DNA of 64,000 bases from Prevotella sp. (GCA_016287755.1 JAEEWT010000001.1:124001-188000); one strand, 5' to 3'. Numbered from the stretch's first letter, positions 8,704 to 21,529 are shown. The notes: a model not told the origin generated them from the letters alone. Numbers and translations: made by a program.

Positions 8704-11700
8704 TTAAGGCTCCACCTCCATGGCCTCCTTCTCGGAGAAGTCGAGCACGTTCTTGCGGTTAGCCTGAATACGCTCATACTCCTCTTTCGAGCCCACGATG
8801 ATCTTGTCGAACTCACGCAGACCAGTACCGGCAGGAATCAGGTGACCGCAGATCACGTTCTCCTTCATACCTTCCAAGGTATCTACCTTTCCGCGGATAG
8901 CTGCCTCGTTGAGCACCTTCGTCGTTTCCTGGAAGGAAGCGGCCGACATGAAGCTCTTGGTCTGCAATGCTGCACGGGTGATACCCTGCAGAATCTGGGT
9001 TGAAGTAGCGGGCACGGCGTCACGAACCTGTACGGTACGGAGGTCACGGCGCTTGAGCATAGAGTTCTCGTCGCGCAGCTTACGGGCGGAAACGATCTGT
9101 CCTGCCTTCATGACCTCAGAGTCACCGGCATCAACAACCACCTTCTTACCCCAGATGCGGTCGTTCTCCTCTGCGAAGTCGAGCTTGTCAACAATCTCCT
9201 GCTCCAGGAAGATCGTGTCACCCGGATCATTGATCTGCACCTTGCGCATCATCTGACGAACGATGATCTCGAAGTGCTTATCGTTGATCTTCACACCCTG
9301 CAGACGATATACGTCCTGAACCTCATTCACGATATACTCCTGAACGGCGGTCGGACCCTTGATGGCCAGGATGTCGTTCGGTGTAATCACACCGTCAGAG
9401 AGCGGTGTACCTGCACGTACGGCATCATGCTCCTGTACCAGGATCTGCTTCGACAGGGAAACAAGATACTTACGCTGGTCGCCTGTCTTAGAGGTAACAA
9501 TAATCTCACGGTTACCGCGCTTTACCTTACCCATGGTCACCTCACCGTCGATCTCAGATACAACAGCAGGGTTAGACGGGTTACGAGCCTCAAAGAGCTC
9601 AGTTACACGCGGCAGACCACCGGTGATGTCACCACCCTTGGCAACGGTACGCGGAATCTTCACCAAAGTGGTACCGGTCTTGACGGTCTGACCGTCCTCA
9701 ACAACCACGTGACCACCTACAGGGAAGATATAGGTTCCGATAACCTCGCCATTGCTGCCGATGATATCACAGGTAGGCACCAGATTCTTATCGCGTGTCT
9801 CCGTGATGATCTTCTCAGTCAGACCAGTGGTTTCGTCGGTCTCGGCCTTATAGGTACTGCCTTCAACCACATCCTTGAACTTCAAGGTACCGGCATATTC
9901 AGTAACGATAACGGCGTTGAACGGGTCCCAACGGGCAATCATTTCGCCCTTCTTCACCGTACTTCCATGCTTGAAGTAGAGAGAAGAACCGTAAGGTACG
10001 TTCATCGTAGAGAGTACGATGTTGGTGTGCGGATCGACAAAGCGGACCTCAGCCAGACGACTGACAACCATCTGGCACTCGCGTTCACCAGTCTCACCAT
10101 CCTCAATGAAAGGAACGGCACGAAGCTCATCGAACTCCAGACGACTGTCGTTCTTGGCCACGATAGAAGCGTTGGCGGCAGCATTACCTGCCACACCACC
10201 GGCGTGGAACGTACGAAGTGTCAGCTGTGTACCCGGCTCACCGATAGCCTGAGCGGCAATCACACCGACAGCCTCACCCTTCTGAACCATACGCTGGGTA
10301 GCGAGGTTACGACCGTAGCACTTCATACATACACCCTTCTTGCTCTCGCAAGTGAGCACCGAACGGATCTCAACACTCTCGATGGGTGATTCCTCGATGA
10401 TTCGTGCCACATCCTCGGTGATCTCCTCACCGGCAGAGATAATCTTCTCGCCTGTGGTGGGGTTGATGATGTCGTGTACAGACACACGACCAAGGATACG
10501 CTCATACAAGGTAGAGATGGTCTCATCACCGTTCTTCAGTGCTGTGCAAACCAGTCCGCGCAGCGTACCGCAGTCCTCTTCGGTGATGATCACGTCGTGT
10601 GACACATCCACCAGACGACGAGTCAGGTAACCAGCATCGGCGGTCTTCATAGCGGTATCGGCAAGACCCTTACGAGCACCGTGAGTAGAGATGAAGTACT
10701 CGAGCACCGACATACCCTCTTTGAAGTTCGAGAGAATCGGGTTCTCAATAGTACCACGTCCTTCAGCACCTGCCTTCTGCGGCTTGGCCATCAAACCACG
10801 CATACCAGCCAGCTGCTTGATCTGGTCCTTAGAACCACGGGCACCTGAATCGAGCATCATGTAAACAGCGTTGAAGCCCTGGTCTGCCTCGGTCATCTGC
10901 TTCAGCAGCACCTCACCCAGACGGTTGTTGACATGTGTCCAGGCATCGATTACCTGGTTATAACGCTCGTTGTCGGTGATGAATCCCATGTTATAGTTAT
11001 CGGTGATGGCCTGTACCTCATCATTACCTTTCTGAACCAAATCATCTTTCTCCTTCGGGATGATGATATCATCGAGGTTGAAGGAAAGACCAGCGAGATA
11101 AGCCATACGATAACCTAAGTTCTTGATACCATCAAGGAACTCACAAGCCTCAGCAAAACCAACATGCTTGATCACGTTGGCAATGATGTCGCGCAGTGAT
11201 TTCTTAGATATAATCGTATTGACGAAGCCCACCTCATCGGGGATGATGCCATTCACGATGACACGACCGACGGAGGTCTCCACCATATGGGTATAATACT
11301 CACCCTTCTCATCCTTATCCTTGACCATCACTTTCACCTGAGCATGGAGGTCGCACTTGCCTTCGTTGTGGGCAATGATAGCCTCCTCAGGACCGTAGAA
11401 GGTCAGACCTTCACCCTTGGCACCCGGACGGATCTTTGTGATATAGTAAAGACCCAGCACCATATCCTGTGAAGGAACGGTAATCGGTGCACCATTGGCA
11501 GGGTTCAGGATGTTATGACTCTGCAGCATCAGGATCTGTGCCTCGAGTACAGCCTCGTTGCTCAACGGAAGGTGAACAGCCATCTGGTCACCGTCGAAGT
11601 CGGCGTTGAAAGCCGTACATGCCAGCGGGTGCAGCTGAATAGCCTTACCCTCGATGAGCTTCGGCTGGAAGGCCTGAATACCCAGACGGTGCAGTGTAGG

Positions 11701-13041
11701 AGCACGGTTCAGCAGTACGGGATGACCCTTCATCACGTTCTCCAGGATATCCCAGATCACCGGCTCACGGCGGTCAACGATCTTCTTGGCGCTCTTCACC
11801 GTCTTCACGATACCGCGCTCAATAAGCTTACGGATGATGAACGGCTTATACAGCTCGGCTGCCATCAGCTTCGGCAGACCGCACTCGCCCATCTTCAGCT
11901 CAGGACCTACCACGATTACCGAACGTGCTGAATAGTCAACACGCTTACCGAGCAAGTTCTGACGGAAGCGACCCTGCTTACCCTTCAGTGAGTCAGAGAG
12001 TGACTTCAGCGGACGGTTGCTGTCGCTCTTCACGGCAGACGACTTACGACTGTTGTCGAAGAGGGAGTCAACAGCCTCCTGCAGCATACGCTTCTCGTTA
12101 CGGAGGATCACCTCAGGAGCCTTAATCTCCATCAGTCTCTTCAGACGGTTGTTACGAATGATGACACGACGGTAGAGGTCGTTCAGGTCGGAGGTGGCGA
12201 AACGACCACCATCCAGCGGTACCAACGGGCGCAACTCAGGAGGAGTAACGGGAATGATCTTCATGATCATCCACTCCGGCTTGTTGGTCTCCTGACTAAC
12301 GCGGAAGGCCTCCACCACCTGCAGACGCTTCAGCGCCTCGGTCTTACGCTGCTGAGAAGAGTCGCTATTGGCACGGTCACGCAGCTCATAGCTCAGTGAG
12401 TCGAGGTCGATACCCACGAGCAACTCGTAGATAGCCTCAGCACCCATCTTGGCAATGAACTTATTCGGATCGGAATCATCGAGATACTCATTGCCCTGGG
12501 GCAGACTCTCCATGATGTCGATATACTCATCCTCAGACAGCAGGTCCATCTTATGTGAACCGTTCACCTCGTTGCCTTCAGCATCTTTCTTACCTTCCAT
12601 CACACCCGGCTGGATGACGATGTACTTCTCATAATAGATAACAGCATCGAGTTTCTTAGTTGGAACGCCTAACAGATAACCGATCTTGTTGGGCAGGGAA
12701 CGGAAGTACCAGATATGTGCCACGGGCACCACCAGCTCGATATGTCCGGTACGCTCACGGCGCACCTTCTTCTCGGTTACCTCCACGCCGCATCGGTCGC
12801 AGACAATTCCTTTATAACGGATACGCTTGTACTTACCGCAAGCACACTCATAGTCCTTGGTCGGACCGAAGATGCGCTCACAGAACAATCCATCGCGCTC
12901 GGGCTTGTATGTACGATAGTTGATGGTCTCAGGCTTGGTAACCTCGCCGAAACTGCTCTCGAGGATCTCCTCGGGAGAAGCCAGTCCGATAGTAATCTTC
13001 GTGAAATTACTCTTTATCTTGGAATCTTTCTTGAAAGCCAT
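8704..13041 (-). CDS. rpoC: RNA polymerase beta' subunit
   Basis: This is the largest subunit of core RNA polymerase and holds the catalytic Mg. The 1445-residue product has the N-terminal zinc site ([20 protein letters not shown]), the absolutely conserved NADFDGDQM near residue 465, the trigger-loop region ending in [16 protein letters not shown], and the second zinc site ([14 protein letters not shown]). It follows rpoB after 39 bp. Length and motif order are typical of Bacteroidetes. Confidence 0.98.
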   Translation of the reverse strand: MAFKKDSKIKSNFTKITIGLASPEEILESSFGEVTKPETINYRTYKPERDGLFCERIFGPTKDYECACGKYKRIRYKGIVCDRCGVEVTEKKVRRERTGHIELVVPVAHIWYFRSLPNKIGYLLGVPTKKLDAVIYYEKYIVIQPGVMEGKKDAEGNEVNGSHKMDLLSEDEYIDIMESLPQGNEYLDDSDPNKFIAKMGAEAIYELLVGIDLDSLSYELRDRANSDSSQQRKTEALKRLQVVEAFRVSQETNKPEWMIMKIIPVTPPELRPLVPLDGGRFATSDLNDLYRRVIIRNNRLKRLMEIKAPEVILRNEKRMLQEAVDSLFDNSRKSSAVKSDSNRPLKSLSDSLKGKQGRFRQNLLGKRVDYSARSVIVVGPELKMGECGLPKLMAAELYKPFIIRKLIERGIVKTVKSAKKIVDRREPVIWDILENVMKGHPVLLNRAPTLHRLGIQAFQPKLIEGKAIQLHPLACTAFNADFDGDQMAVHLPLSNEAVLEAQILMLQSHNILNPANGAPITVPSQDMVLGLYYITKIRPGAKGEGLTFYGPEEAIIAHNEGKCDLHAQVKVMVKDKDEKGEYYTHMVETSVGRVIVNGIIPDEVGFVNTIISKKSLRDIIANVIKHVGFAEACEFLDGIKNLGYRMAYLAGLSFNLDDIIIPKEKDDLVQKGNDEVQAITDNYNMGFITDNERYNQVIDAWTHVNNRLGEVLLKQMTEADQGFNAVYMMLDSGARGSKDQIKQLAGMRGLMAKPQKAGAEGRGTIENPILSNFKEGMSVLEYFISTHGARKGLADTAMKTADAGYLTRRLVDVSHDVIITEEDCGTLRGLVCTALKNGDETISTLYERILGRVSVHDIINPTTGEKIISAGEEITEDVARIIEESPIESVEIRSVLTCESKKGVCMKCYGRNLATQRMVQKGEAVGVIAAQAIGEPGTQLTLRTFHAGGVAGNAAANASIVAKNDSRLEFDELRAVPFIEDGETGERECQMVVSRLAEVRFVDPHTNIVLSTMNVPYGSSLYFKHGSTVKKGEMIARWDPFNAVIVTEYAGTLKFKDVVEGSTYKAETDETTGLTEKIITETRDKNLVPTCDIIGSNGEVIGTYIFPVGGHVVVEDGQTVKTGTTLVKIPRTVAKGGDITGGLPRVTELFEARNPSNPAVVSEIDGEVTMGKVKRGNREIIVTSKTGDQRKYLVSLSKQILVQEHDAVRAGTPLSDGVITPNDILAIKGPTAVQEYIVNEVQDVYRLQGVKINDKHFEIIVRQMMRKVQINDPGDTIFLEQEIVDKLDFAEENDRIWGKKVVVDAGDSEVMKAGQIVSARKLRDENSMLKRRDLRTVQVRDAVPATSTQILQGITRAALQTKSFMSAASFQETTKVLNEAAIRGKVDTLEGMKENVICGHLIPAGTGLREFDKIIVGSKEEYERIQANRKNVLDFSEKEAMEVEP

Positions 13042-13080
13042 ATTTAATTTTCAATTATCAATTGTAAATTATCAATTCAC
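13042..13080. repeat. Short-repeat spacer between rpoB and rpoC
   Basis: The 39-bp gap is mostly variants of TCAATTATCAATTG (plus strand). It is one of several such AT-rich, short-period spacers in the window. Confidence 0.4.
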
Positions 13081-16000
13081 TTAGTCGAGACTTACACTTA
13101 AACCTAAGCCACGAAGCTCATGGAGCAACACATTCAGAGATTCGGGGATACCCGGCATCGGCATGGGCTCACCCTTCACGATGGCCTCGTATGCCTTCGA
13201 ACGTCCCACTACATCGTCAGACTTGATGGTCAGGATCTCCTGGAGCACATGACTGGCGCCGAAGGCCTCCAGTGCCCAAACCTCCATCTCACCGAAACGC
13301 TGACCACCGAACTGTGCCTTACCACCAAGTGGCTGCTGGGTAATCAAGCTGTACGGACCGATGGAACGTGCATGCATCTTGTCTTCAACCATATGACCGA
13401 GCTTGAGGAAGTAGGTGATACCAACCGTTGCGGGCTGGTCGAACTTCTCGCCCGTCTCACCATCATAGAGGTGAGTAGAACAGAGGCGCGGCAGACCGGC
13501 TTTGTCGGTCCATTCCTGCAGATCCTCCAGTTTAGCACCATCGAAGATCGGGGTTGCGAACTTCACACCCAAACGCTTACCGGCAGCACCGAGGATAGCC
13601 TCGAAGATCTGACCGAGGTTCATACGTGAAGGCACACCCAGCGGGTTCAGTACCAGGTCAACAGGACGACCATCCTCCAAGAACGGCATATCCTCCTGAC
13701 GTACCACCTTAGAAACGATACCCTTGTTACCGTGACGACCAGCGAGCTTATCACCCACACCGATCTTACGTTTCTTGGCCACATATACCTTGGCCATCTG
13801 CAGGATACCAGAAGGCAGCTCATCACCGATGGTGATAGCGAGCTTACGGCGCTTCAACTCAGCATCAAGCAACTTGTACTTCTTGATGTAGTTCATAATC
13901 AGCTTCTGAATGAGGTCATTCTTGTGCTCATCATTTGTCCAACCGTTACTCTGGATGCCATCGTACTCGAGATTCTTCAACGCAGCAACAGTGAACTTAC
14001 TGCCCTTGGTGATGATCTCAGCACCTGTATAATCCTTCACGCCCTGTGACACCTTACCCTTGGTAAGCGCCATCAGCTTATCGATCAGGATATCTCTCAA
14101 GTCGTTGATCTTAGCTGCATACTCTTCGTCGATCTTGGCCAGGATCACCTTGTCCTGCTGCTTGCTCTGACGTGTCTTGACGGCACGAGAGAACAGTTTC
14201 TTATCGATTACGACACCTGTCAGCGACGGATTAGCCTTCAATGAGCTGTCCTTTACATCACCGGCCTTGTCACCGAAGATGGCGCGGAGCAGTTTCTCCT
14301 CAGGTGAAGGATCACTCTCACCCTTCGGTGAGATCTTACCGATCAGGATGTCACCCGGCTCTACGCGGGCGCCGACACGGATGATACCGTTGTCGTCCAG
14401 ATCCTTGGTAGCCTCCTCGCTGACATTCGGGATATCAGCAGTGAACTCCTCCATACCACGCTTGGTCTCACGAACATCGAGAGAGTACTCATCAACATGT
14501 ACGGAAGTAAGGATATCCTCACGAACCACACGCTCGTTGAGCACGATAGCATCCTCATAGTTGTAACCCTTCCAAGGCATGTAAGCCACGAGCAGGTTAC
14601 GACCGAGTGCCAACTCTCCATTCTCTGTAGCATAACCCTCTGTCAAGATATCACCAGCCTTTACGCGCTGACCCTTGTTACAGATAGGACGGAGGTCAAC
14701 CACCATATTCTGGTTGGTACGACGGAACTTCGGAATGCGGTATTCCTTCAAGGCGGGCTCGAAGCTCACGAACTCCTCATCCTCGGTACGGTCGTACAGG
14801 ATACGGATCGTGGTAGCATCCACATATTCAATCACACCATCACCCTCAGCGGTGATCATGGTACGAGAGTCTTCACAAACCTGCTTCTCAATACCTGTTC
14901 CTACGATAGGAGCCTCGTTATGAAGCAGAGGTACAGCCTGGCGCATCATGTTCGATCCCATCAACGCACGGTGAGCATCATCGTGCTCCAAGAAAGGAAT
15001 CAAGCCAGCTGCGATAGAGGCGATCTGCTGTGGAGCCACGTCCATCAAGTCAACCTCACCAGGAGCCACAACGGGGAAGTCGGCATCCTGACGGCACTTC
15101 ACATAGGTACGGATGAACGAACCGTCATCCTTCAATGGAGCGTTACCCTGACCGATGATGTGATCCTCTTCCTCCTCAGCGGTGAGATATACCACATCCT
15201 CGTTTTTCAGGTCAACTACACCGTCCTTCACCTTACGGTAAGGAGTCTCGATGAAACCGAGCTCATTGATCTTCGCATATACACAGAGCGAAGAAATCAG
15301 ACCGATGTTCGGACCTTCAGGACTCTCAATCGGACACAGACGACCATAGTGAGTATAGTGCACGTCACGCACCTCGAAACCTGCACGCTCACGAGACAGA
15401 CCGCCAGGACCGAGGGCCGAAAGACGACGCTTGTGAGTAACCTCAGCCAGCGGGTTGGTCTGATCCATGAACTGACTCAGCGGATTGGTTCCGAAGAATG
15501 AGTTGATCACGCTAGAGATGGTCTTGGCATTGATCAGGTCGGTAGGTGTGAACACCTCGTTGTCGCGAACGTTCATACGCTCACGGATGGTACGGCTCAT
15601 ACGAGCCAGACCGATAGAGAACTGATTGCTCAACTGCTCACCCACCGTACGTACACGACGGTTGCTCAGGTGGTCGATATCATCAACGGTAGCATTTGAG
15701 TTCACCAGCTGAATGAGATACTTGATGATCTCTATAATATCTTCCTTGGTCAGGATACGGACATCCATATCCGTGTTCAGACCCAGTTTCTTATTGATTC
15801 TGTAACGACCCACATCACCCAAGTCATAACGCTTGTCAGAGAAGAAGAGGTTCTGGATCACCTCTCGAGCACTGGCATCATCAGCAGGATCAGCGTTACG
15901 CAGCTGACGGTAGATATAGTTCACAGCTTCCTGCTCACTATTACTCGGGTCTTTCTGCAGGGTGTTGAAGATGATGGAGAACTTGCTGGCTGTATCCGCA

Positions 16001-16893
16001 TCCTTATGAACGAGGATGGTAGAAGCGCCACTGTCGAGGATTTCCTCGGCGTTCTCCTTGGTAATCTCCGTTTCGCGCTCCATGATCACCTCATTACGCT
16101 CAATGGAAGTCACCTCACCAGAGTCCTCATCCACGAAGTCTTCCGTCCAGCTCTTCAGCACACGGGCTGCGAGATGCTTGCCGATGACCTCCTTCATGTT
16201 CTTCTTTGTCACCTTCACTTCCTCAGCAAGGTCGAAGATCTGGAGGATGTCCTTATCAGCCTCGAAACCGATGGCACGGAGAAGCGTTGTTACCGGCAGC
16301 TTCTTCTTTCTGTCGATGTAAGCATACATCACATTGTTGATATCGGTAGCGAACTCAATCCATGATCCCTTGAAAGGAATGATACGGGCACTGTAGAGAA
16401 CCGTACCGTTAGCGTGGACACCCTGACCGAAGAATACACCCGGTGAACGGTGCAGCTGAGAAACGACTACGCGCTCTGCGCCGTTGATGATAAACGTACC
16501 GTTGCTGGTCATGTACGGAATCGTACCCAAGAACACATCCGACACGATTGTCTCGAAGTCCTCATGGTCCGGATCAGTACAATACAGTTTCATCTTAGCC
16601 TTCAAAGGTACACTGTAGGTCAGACCGCGCTCCAGACACTCGTCAATGGTGTAGCGGGGCGGGTCGATAAAGTAATCCAGGAACTCAAGAACGAAATTGT
16701 TCCTTGTGTCGGTTATAGGGAAGTTCTCTGCGAACACCTTATATAAACCGTCATTCTTGCGTTCCTCAGGCGGAGTGTCTAACTGTAGGAAGTCTCTGAA
16801 AGACTTCAATTGCACATCGAGGAAATCCGGATAGGGCATCGGATTCTTCACGCTGGCAAAGTTTATTCTGTTATCAACAATTCTTGAAACCAT
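13081..16893 (-). CDS. rpoB: RNA polymerase beta subunit
   Basis: RpoB forms the other half of the RNA polymerase active-site cleft and the rifampicin pocket. The 1270-residue product contains the rifampicin cluster [24 protein letters not shown] (residues written in two runs: [13 protein letters not shown] and [11 protein letters not shown]), wild-type at the usual resistance positions, and the C-terminal [19 protein letters not shown]. It follows rplL across a gap with stem-loops. Confidence 0.98.
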   Translation of the reverse strand: MVSRIVDNRINFASVKNPMPYPDFLDVQLKSFRDFLQLDTPPEERKNDGLYKVFAENFPITDTRNNFVLEFLDYFIDPPRYTIDECLERGLTYSVPLKAKMKLYCTDPDHEDFETIVSDVFLGTIPYMTSNGTFIINGAERVVVSQLHRSPGVFFGQGVHANGTVLYSARIIPFKGSWIEFATDINNVMYAYIDRKKKLPVTTLLRAIGFEADKDILQIFDLAEEVKVTKKNMKEVIGKHLAARVLKSWTEDFVDEDSGEVTSIERNEVIMERETEITKENAEEILDSGASTILVHKDADTASKFSIIFNTLQKDPSNSEQEAVNYIYRQLRNADPADDASAREVIQNLFFSDKRYDLGDVGRYRINKKLGLNTDMDVRILTKEDIIEIIKYLIQLVNSNATVDDIDHLSNRRVRTVGEQLSNQFSIGLARMSRTIRERMNVRDNEVFTPTDLINAKTISSVINSFFGTNPLSQFMDQTNPLAEVTHKRRLSALGPGGLSRERAGFEVRDVHYTHYGRLCPIESPEGPNIGLISSLCVYAKINELGFIETPYRKVKDGVVDLKNEDVVYLTAEEEEDHIIGQGNAPLKDDGSFIRTYVKCRQDADFPVVAPGEVDLMDVAPQQIASIAAGLIPFLEHDDAHRALMGSNMMRQAVPLLHNEAPIVGTGIEKQVCEDSRTMITAEGDGVIEYVDATTIRILYDRTEDEEFVSFEPALKEYRIPKFRRTNQNMVVDLRPICNKGQRVKAGDILTEGYATENGELALGRNLLVAYMPWKGYNYEDAIVLNERVVREDILTSVHVDEYSLDVRETKRGMEEFTADIPNVSEEATKDLDDNGIIRVGARVEPGDILIGKISPKGESDPSPEEKLLRAIFGDKAGDVKDSSLKANPSLTGVVIDKKLFSRAVKTRQSKQQDKVILAKIDEEYAAKINDLRDILIDKLMALTKGKVSQGVKDYTGAEIITKGSKFTVAALKNLEYDGIQSNGWTNDEHKNDLIQKLIMNYIKKYKLLDAELKRRKLAITIGDELPSGILQMAKVYVAKKRKIGVGDKLAGRHGNKGIVSKVVRQEDMPFLEDGRPVDLVLNPLGVPSRMNLGQIFEAILGAAGKRLGVKFATPIFDGAKLEDLQEWTDKAGLPRLCSTHLYDGETGEKFDQPATVGITYFLKLGHMVEDKMHARSIGPYSLITQQPLGGKAQFGGQRFGEMEVWALEAFGASHVLQEILTIKSDDVVGRSKAYEAIVKGEPMPMPGIPESLNVLLHELRGLGLSVSLD

Positions 16894-16941
16894 CTAAAAT
16901 AAAAAATGTTTGGTTTTAAAAAAATCCCGGAGTAACCGGAG

Positions 16942-17014
16942 ATTCCGGATTTTCCGGAATTCTGCCTTTTAGACAAGAAAAGGTTAGGACTCCCCTACTT
17001 AGGAAATCCTAACC
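16942..17014 (-). terminator. Stem-loops between rplL and rpoB, possible attenuator
   Basis: Two hairpins are visible: GGTTAGGA/TCCTAACC (16982-16989 and 17007-17014), and ATTCCGGA-ttt-TCCGGAAT (16942-16960). The latter is followed on the minus strand by more CCGG repeats and a run of seven T. E. coli also has a partial terminator at this point that lowers rpoBC relative to ribosomal protein output; the same role here is inferred from position. Confidence 0.55.
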
Positions 17015-17036
17015 CGTATATGAGTAACAAACCCGA

Positions 17037-17414
17037 TTATTTGAGCTCTACCTCAGCACCAGCTGCCTCGATAGTCTTCTTCAGGTTCTCAGCCTCGTCC
17101 TTTGACAGGCCTTCCTTCAGAGTAGAAGGAGCACCGTCTACGAGATCCTTAGCCTCTTTCAGGCCAAGACCGCAAGCTTCCTTCACAGCCTTTACAACCT
17201 GGAGCTTAGCAGCACCAGCAGACTTCAGAACTACATCAAAAGATGACTTCTCCTCAGCTGCCTCAGCTGCGCCAGCAGCAGGACCTGCAGCAACTGCAAC
17301 AGCTGCAGCAGCAGGCTCAATTCCGTACTCGTCCTTCAGGACTGTTGCCAACTCGTTAACTTCTTTTACTGTAAGGTTTACCAACTCTTCAGCAATAGCT
17401 TTAATATCTGCCAT
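17037..17414 (-). CDS. rplL: 50S ribosomal protein L7/L12 (bL12)
   Basis: bL12 is the multicopy stalk protein that recruits translation GTPases. The 125-residue product has an N-terminal dimerisation domain, an Ala-rich hinge near residues 36-55, and the C-terminal domain with [20 protein letters not shown]. It lies between rplJ and rpoB in the standard order. Confidence 0.97.
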   Translation of the reverse strand: MADIKAIAEELVNLTVKEVNELATVLKDEYGIEPAAAAVAVAAGPAAGAAEAAEEKSSFDVVLKSAGAAKLQVVKAVKEACGLGLKEAKDLVDGAPSTLKEGLSKDEAENLKKTIEAAGAEVELK

Positions 17415-17461
17415 TTTTATTTAAATTTTTAATTGTTTTTAATGTGAATACTCTGGTTCGC

Positions 17462-17977
17462 TTATTGGTTACGCTCAGCGATAGCGTCAAGCAATCCGTG
17501 AATCTTGCCACCAGCGTTCAAGCCAGAAACAACATTCTTGATCGGAGACTGCAGCAAAGCCACGATGTCGGCGATCACCTCGTTCTTGCTCTTGATAGAT
17601 GCCAGTTCATCCAGCTTGTCAGCACCGATATAGATGCCTTCCTCTGCGTAAGCAGCCTTCAAAGCCGGAATACCCTGCTTCTTATACTCTTTCAGCATTT
17701 TTGCCGGAACGTTTGCAGTGTTGCAGAACATAACGGCTGTACTGCCTTTCAAAGTCTCATACAAAGGCTCAAAATCAACTTCTGATGCCTCGAAAGCCTT
17801 GTGAAGAAGCGTGTTCTTCACTACTACCATCTTGATCTCATTCTTGAAGCACTTGCGACGGAGATCACTTGTATCCTTGGCGTTCAATCCAGAGACATCA
17901 ACCAGGTAGAAATGTGCATACTCCTTCAGCTTCTCACCAAGTTCAACGATGATAGTATCTTTTACTTCCTTTCTCAT
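17462..17977 (-). CDS. rplJ: 50S ribosomal protein L10 (uL10)
   Basis: uL10 anchors the L7/L12 dimers to the ribosome stalk base. The 171-residue product starts MRKEVKDTIIVELGEKL and has the LRRKCFKNEIKMVVVKNTLLHKA RNA-binding region (given here for identification in residues 38-60) and a C-terminal helix for L12 binding. It is 19 bp from rplA, too short for the long L10 leader found in some phyla. Confidence 0.95.
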   Translation of the reverse strand: MRKEVKDTIIVELGEKLKEYAHFYLVDVSGLNAKDTSDLRRKCFKNEIKMVVVKNTLLHKAFEASEVDFEPLYETLKGSTAVMFCNTANVPAKMLKEYKKQGIPALKAAYAEEGIYIGADKLDELASIKSKNEVIADIVALLQSPIKNVVSGLNAGGKIHGLLDAIAERNQ

Positions 17978-17996
17978 TTTTCGTTTTCTTTAAAAA

Positions 17997-18689
17997 TTAC
18001 TCAATAGTCTTGGGATCTACCTTGACACCAATACTCATCGTACTTGAGAGATAAATGCTCTTGATATAAGTACCCTTAGCAGCAGCGGGCTTCAGTTTGA
18101 TTACGGTAGCGATGAACTCCTTGGCATTGCCGTAGAGCTGCTCAGGGGTCATGCTGACCTTACCGATTGACGTGTGGATAATACCAGCCTTGTCAACCTT
18201 GAAGTCAATCTTACCCTGCTTCACTTCCTTAACTGCCTTTGCTACATCCATAGTAACAGTGCCGCTCTTGGGGTTCGGCATCAATCCACGGGGACCGAGC
18301 ACACGGCCCAGAGGACCGATCTTACCCATACAAGAAGGCATCGTAATAATCACATCAATGTCTGTCCAGCCACCCTTGATCTTATCGATATACTCGTCAA
18401 GACCAACATAGTCAGCTCCAGCTTCCTTGGCAGCAGCTTCCTGATCGGGAGTACAGAGCGCGAGCACGCGAGTAACCTTACCAGTTCCGTTCGGCAGCGA
18501 CACAACGCCACGAACCATCTGGTTAGCCTTACGCGGGTCAACACCCAGTCGCACGTCGATATCTACTGAAGCATCGAACTTGGTTGTGGTGATTTCCTTA
18601 ACCAGCTCGGTAGCCTCCTGTAAAGAGTATGCTTTCCCTGCTTCAACCTTATCGGCAACTGCTTTCTGATTCTTTGTCAGTTTACTCAT
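17997..18689 (-). CDS. rplA: 50S ribosomal protein L1 (uL1)
   Basis: uL1 forms the mobile L1 stalk that handles E-site tRNA and often represses the L11 operon. The 230-residue product has the conserved [20 protein letters not shown] signature near residues 121-140. It lies between rplK and rplJ. Confidence 0.97.
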   Translation of the reverse strand: MSKLTKNQKAVADKVEAGKAYSLQEATELVKEITTTKFDASVDIDVRLGVDPRKANQMVRGVVSLPNGTGKVTRVLALCTPDQEAAAKEAGADYVGLDEYIDKIKGGWTDIDVIITMPSCMGKIGPLGRVLGPRGLMPNPKSGTVTMDVAKAVKEVKQGKIDFKVDKAGIIHTSIGKVSMTPEQLYGNAKEFIATVIKLKPAAAKGTYIKSIYLSSTMSIGVKVDPKTIE

Positions 18690-18713
18690 TTTCTTTAAAA
18701 TTGAAGTTATAAA

Positions 18714-19154
18714 TTATTTTCCAGGGAAGTCCCCCTTTACAGTAATACCCATACTACGTGCAGTTCCGGCAATCAACTTCATGGCACTCTCCACTGTGAA
18801 GCAGTTGAGGTCGGCCATCTTGTCCTCTGCAATAGCTCTTACCTGATCCCAGGTAACAGAAGCAACCTTCTTACGGTTCGGTTCCGAAGAGCCTCCCTTT
18901 ACCTTGGCTGCTTCAAGAAGCTGAACAGCAGCAGGAGAAGTCTTGATCTCGAAGCTGTATGACTTATCGGTGTAGTAAGTGATAACGACGGGCAATACCT
19001 TACCTGCCTTATCCTGGGTTCTGGCGTTGAACTCCTTGCAGAATCCCATGATATTGATACCTTTAGAACCCAAAGCAGGTCCTACTGGTGGTGAAGGATT
19101 CGCAGCGCCACCTTTAATCTGTAATTTGATTAATCCAGCAACTTCTTTAGCCAT
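18714..19154 (-). CDS. rplK: 50S ribosomal protein L11 (uL11)
   Basis: uL11 forms the GTPase-associated centre with 23S rRNA and is needed for the stringent response. The 146-residue product has [20 protein letters not shown] (residues 14-33) and the C-terminal [12 protein letters not shown]. It is followed by rplA after 24 bp and preceded by nusG after 92 bp. Confidence 0.97.
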   Translation of the reverse strand: MAKEVAGLIKLQIKGGAANPSPPVGPALGSKGINIMGFCKEFNARTQDKAGKVLPVVITYYTDKSYSFEIKTSPAAVQLLEAAKVKGGSSEPNRKKVASVTWDQVRAIAEDKMADLNCFTVESAMKLIAGTARSMGITVKGDFPGK

Positions 19155-19246
19155 TTTGTTTATAAATTAATTGAATTCATTACTAGCCAAGTCGGCATAC
19201 GCCTTCCTGGCTGAATATAAAAGAACCGGTGCCCGTAACATGCGAC

Positions 19247-19789
19247 CTATTCTTTTTCAACTTGCATAAAACTGAGCTCCAGCGGGGTTTTCCTGCCGAA
19301 GATTTTGACCATCACCTTCAACTTGTGTTTCTCGGCGTTCACTTCTTCGATGACGCCACTGAAACCACTGAATGGACCATCCGTAACTTTTACCGTTTCA
19401 TCAACGACATAAGGTACGTTAACCTCGTCCATGAGTTCTGTCTCTTCAACATTACCCAAGATGCGGTTGATGTCCGACTGCTTGACTGGTGTCGGGTTGT
19501 CTAATCCGCCGAGAAAGCCTAATACGTTCGGCATGAAACGCAAGGTATGTGCCACATCACCTTTCAGTTCGGCTTCTACAAGCACGTAACCCGGAAGAGA
19601 GATTTTCTCCTTTACCACTCGCTTGCCATTACGCAAGGTAGCATGTTTCTCCGTAGGAATAAGAACCTGGGAAACATACTGAGTGAGCAACGCATTGTGC
19701 TTCATTTCAGCCTCGATGTATTCTTTCACCTTAGCCTCTTTTCCGCTCACTGCGCGAAGAACATACCATTTCTTACCTGATTCAGCCAT
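19247..19789 (-). CDS. nusG: Transcription termination/antitermination factor NusG
   Basis: NusG binds RNA polymerase through its NGN domain and couples to Rho or S10 through its KOW domain. The 180-residue product shows [20 protein letters not shown] at the N terminus, [10 protein letters not shown] in the NGN core and a KOW segment ([17 protein letters not shown]). The secE-nusG-rplK order is conserved. Confidence 0.96.
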   Translation of the reverse strand: MAESGKKWYVLRAVSGKEAKVKEYIEAEMKHNALLTQYVSQVLIPTEKHATLRNGKRVVKEKISLPGYVLVEAELKGDVAHTLRFMPNVLGFLGGLDNPTPVKQSDINRILGNVEETELMDEVNVPYVVDETVKVTDGPFSGFSGVIEEVNAEKHKLKVMVKIFGRKTPLELSFMQVEKE

Positions 19790-19825
19790 TTCTCTTTGAA
19801 ATAATAACCTTTACAAAAGACCCGT

Positions 19826-20023
19826 TTAGATACCGAGTCTATAGATACCACTCATAACAGCCTTAAAGACACTATCCATGGCGAACACAACCAGGGCAAT
19901 GATAAGGGAAGCAGATAATACTACCATTGCCGTATGTGTCAGCTCAGCACGTGTAGGCCAAGTCGTTTTATGCGCAAGTTCGTTGAAACTATCCTTGCAA
20001 TATTGTACAAATTTCTTGAACAT
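19826..20023 (-). CDS. secE: Preprotein translocase subunit SecE
   Basis: SecE is the small clamp subunit of the SecYEG channel in the inner membrane. The 65-residue product, starting MFKKFVQYCKDSFNEL, has the HKTTWPTRAEL motif and one transmembrane helix (about residues 33-55), the minimal single-helix form. The start at 20023 is chosen because an extension would run toward tRNA-Trp. It lies between tRNA-Trp and nusG. Confidence 0.95.
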   Translation of the reverse strand: MFKKFVQYCKDSFNELAHKTTWPTRAELTHTAMVVLSASLIIALVVFAMDSVFKAVMSGIYRLGI

Positions 20024-20041
20024 ACTTATATTCTTTCTTAG

Positions 20042-20114
20042 CACGGGAAGGAGGACTCGAACCCACGACCCTCGGTTTTGGAGACCGATGCTCTACCAAC
20101 TGAGCTATTCCCGT
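20042..20114 (-). tRNA. tRNA-Trp (anticodon CCA)
   Basis: The 73-nt cloverleaf has acceptor ACGGGAA/TTCCCGT, the D-loop CAGTTGGTAGAG, the anticodon loop CTCCAAA, GGTTCGAGTCC in the T arm and discriminator G. CCA is not encoded. Its 5' end directly abuts the T-run of the tuf terminator. Confidence 0.95.
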
Positions 20115-20144
20115 AAAAAAGTTCCCGCCGCATGGAGCGGGAAC
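20115..20144 (-). terminator. Intrinsic terminator between tuf and tRNA-Trp
   Basis: GTTCCCGC (20121-20128) and GCGGGAAC (20137-20144) form a perfect 8-bp stem with an 8-nt loop. On the minus strand six T follow at once (20120-20115), ending exactly at the tRNA-Trp 5' end. Downstream secE-nusG-rpl-rpo genes must depend on readthrough or an unseen promoter. Confidence 0.85.
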
Positions 20145-20196
20145 CTATAATATGTATATTAGTCTAATTTGGACTTATTAGTCAAACAGGCTAATA

Positions 20197-21381
20197 TTAG
20201 TCTTCGTAAACCTCAGTGATCTGACCAGAACCAACGGTGCGGCCACCCTCACGGATAGCGAAACGCAGACCTGGGTTCAGAGCAACAGCGTAGATCAGCT
20301 CAACAGTGATCTCTACGTTATCACCAGGCATTACCATCTCAACGCCAGCGGGCAGAGAGATCTCACCTGTACAGTCCATTGTACGGAGGTAGAACTGAGG
20401 ACGATACTTGTTTCCGAACGGAGTGTGACGTCCACCCTCTTCCTTCTTCAGGACGTAGATAGAAGCCTTGAACTTCTTGAAAGGCTTGATCTGACCCGGA
20501 TGGCAGAGCACCATACCGCGCTTGATCTCGTTCTTGTCGATACCACGGAGCAGCAGACCAACGTTATCACCGGCCTGACCCTCGTCGAGGAGCTTGCGGA
20601 ACATCTCAACACCAGTAACAACTGACTTCTTGTCCTCACCAAGACCGAGGAGCTCAACCTCATCACCTACGTGGATCACACCAGTCTCGATACGACCAGT
20701 AGCAACGGTACCACGACCAGTGATAGAGAATACGTCCTCAACAGGCATCAAGAAGGGCTTGTCGGTAGCGCGAGGAGGCTCCTGAATCCAAGTGTCGCAA
20801 GTATTCATCAGCTCCATAACCTTCTCTTCCCACTTAGCTACACCATTCAGTGCACCAAGAGCAGAACCGCGGATGATTGGGGTATCATCTTCGAACTCAT
20901 ACTGAGAGAGGATCTCCTGAACCTCCATCTCAACGAGCTCAAGCATCTCCTCATCGTCAACCATGTCGCACTTGTTCAGGAACACCACCAGACGGGGAAC
21001 GTTTACCTGACGAGCGAGAAGCACGTGCTCACGTGTCTGAGGCATAGGACCATCAGTAGCAGCAACAACGAGGATAGCACCATCCATCTGAGCAGCACCA
21101 GTTACCATGTTCTTCACATAGTCGGCGTGTCCCGGACAGTCAACGTGAGCATAGTGACGAGTAGCGGTCTCATACTCAACGTGAGCGGTGTTAATAGTAA
21201 TACCACGCTCCTTCTCCTCAGGAGCGTTGTCAATCTGGTCGAAAGACTTCACCTCAGAAAGACCCTGCTTTGCCAATACGGTAGTGATGGCAGCGGTCAG
21301 AGTAGTCTTACCATGGTCAACGTGACCAATAGTACCAATGTTTACGTGCGGTTTGGTACGCACAAATTGCTCTTTAGCCAT
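20197..21381 (-). CDS. tuf: Elongation factor Tu
   Basis: EF-Tu is the GTPase that delivers aminoacyl-tRNA to the ribosome. The 394-residue product has GHVDHGKTT (residues 19-27), DCPGH near 81 and NKCDM near 136, with full domains II and III ending in [11 protein letters not shown]. Four tRNA genes precede it and tRNA-Trp follows. No second tuf is in this window. Confidence 0.98.
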   Translation of the reverse strand: MAKEQFVRTKPHVNIGTIGHVDHGKTTLTAAITTVLAKQGLSEVKSFDQIDNAPEEKERGITINTAHVEYETATRHYAHVDCPGHADYVKNMVTGAAQMDGAILVVAATDGPMPQTREHVLLARQVNVPRLVVFLNKCDMVDDEEMLELVEMEVQEILSQYEFEDDTPIIRGSALGALNGVAKWEEKVMELMNTCDTWIQEPPRATDKPFLMPVEDVFSITGRGTVATGRIETGVIHVGDEVELLGLGEDKKSVVTGVEMFRKLLDEGQAGDNVGLLLRGIDKNEIKRGMVLCHPGQIKPFKKFKASIYVLKKEEGGRHTPFGNKYRPQFYLRTMDCTGEISLPAGVEMVMPGDNVEITVELIYAVALNPGLRFAIREGGRTVGSGQITEVYED

Positions 21382-21450
21382 AGCTTTACTTTTTATTTAA
21401 TAAATGAATAATCGTGTATTGTCTGCTTCACAAATACTACAATCCAGTAG

Positions 21451-21522
<72 letters not shown>

Positions 21523-21529
21523 GAGTAAG

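Noticed and set aside
9274..10389. Long open frame antisense to rpoC (about 371 codons); similar ones lie antisense to rpoB (14497-15501) and gpmI (60554-61798)
   Set aside because: They mirror strongly codon-biased genes, have no promoter or start signal, and encode no recognisable protein.
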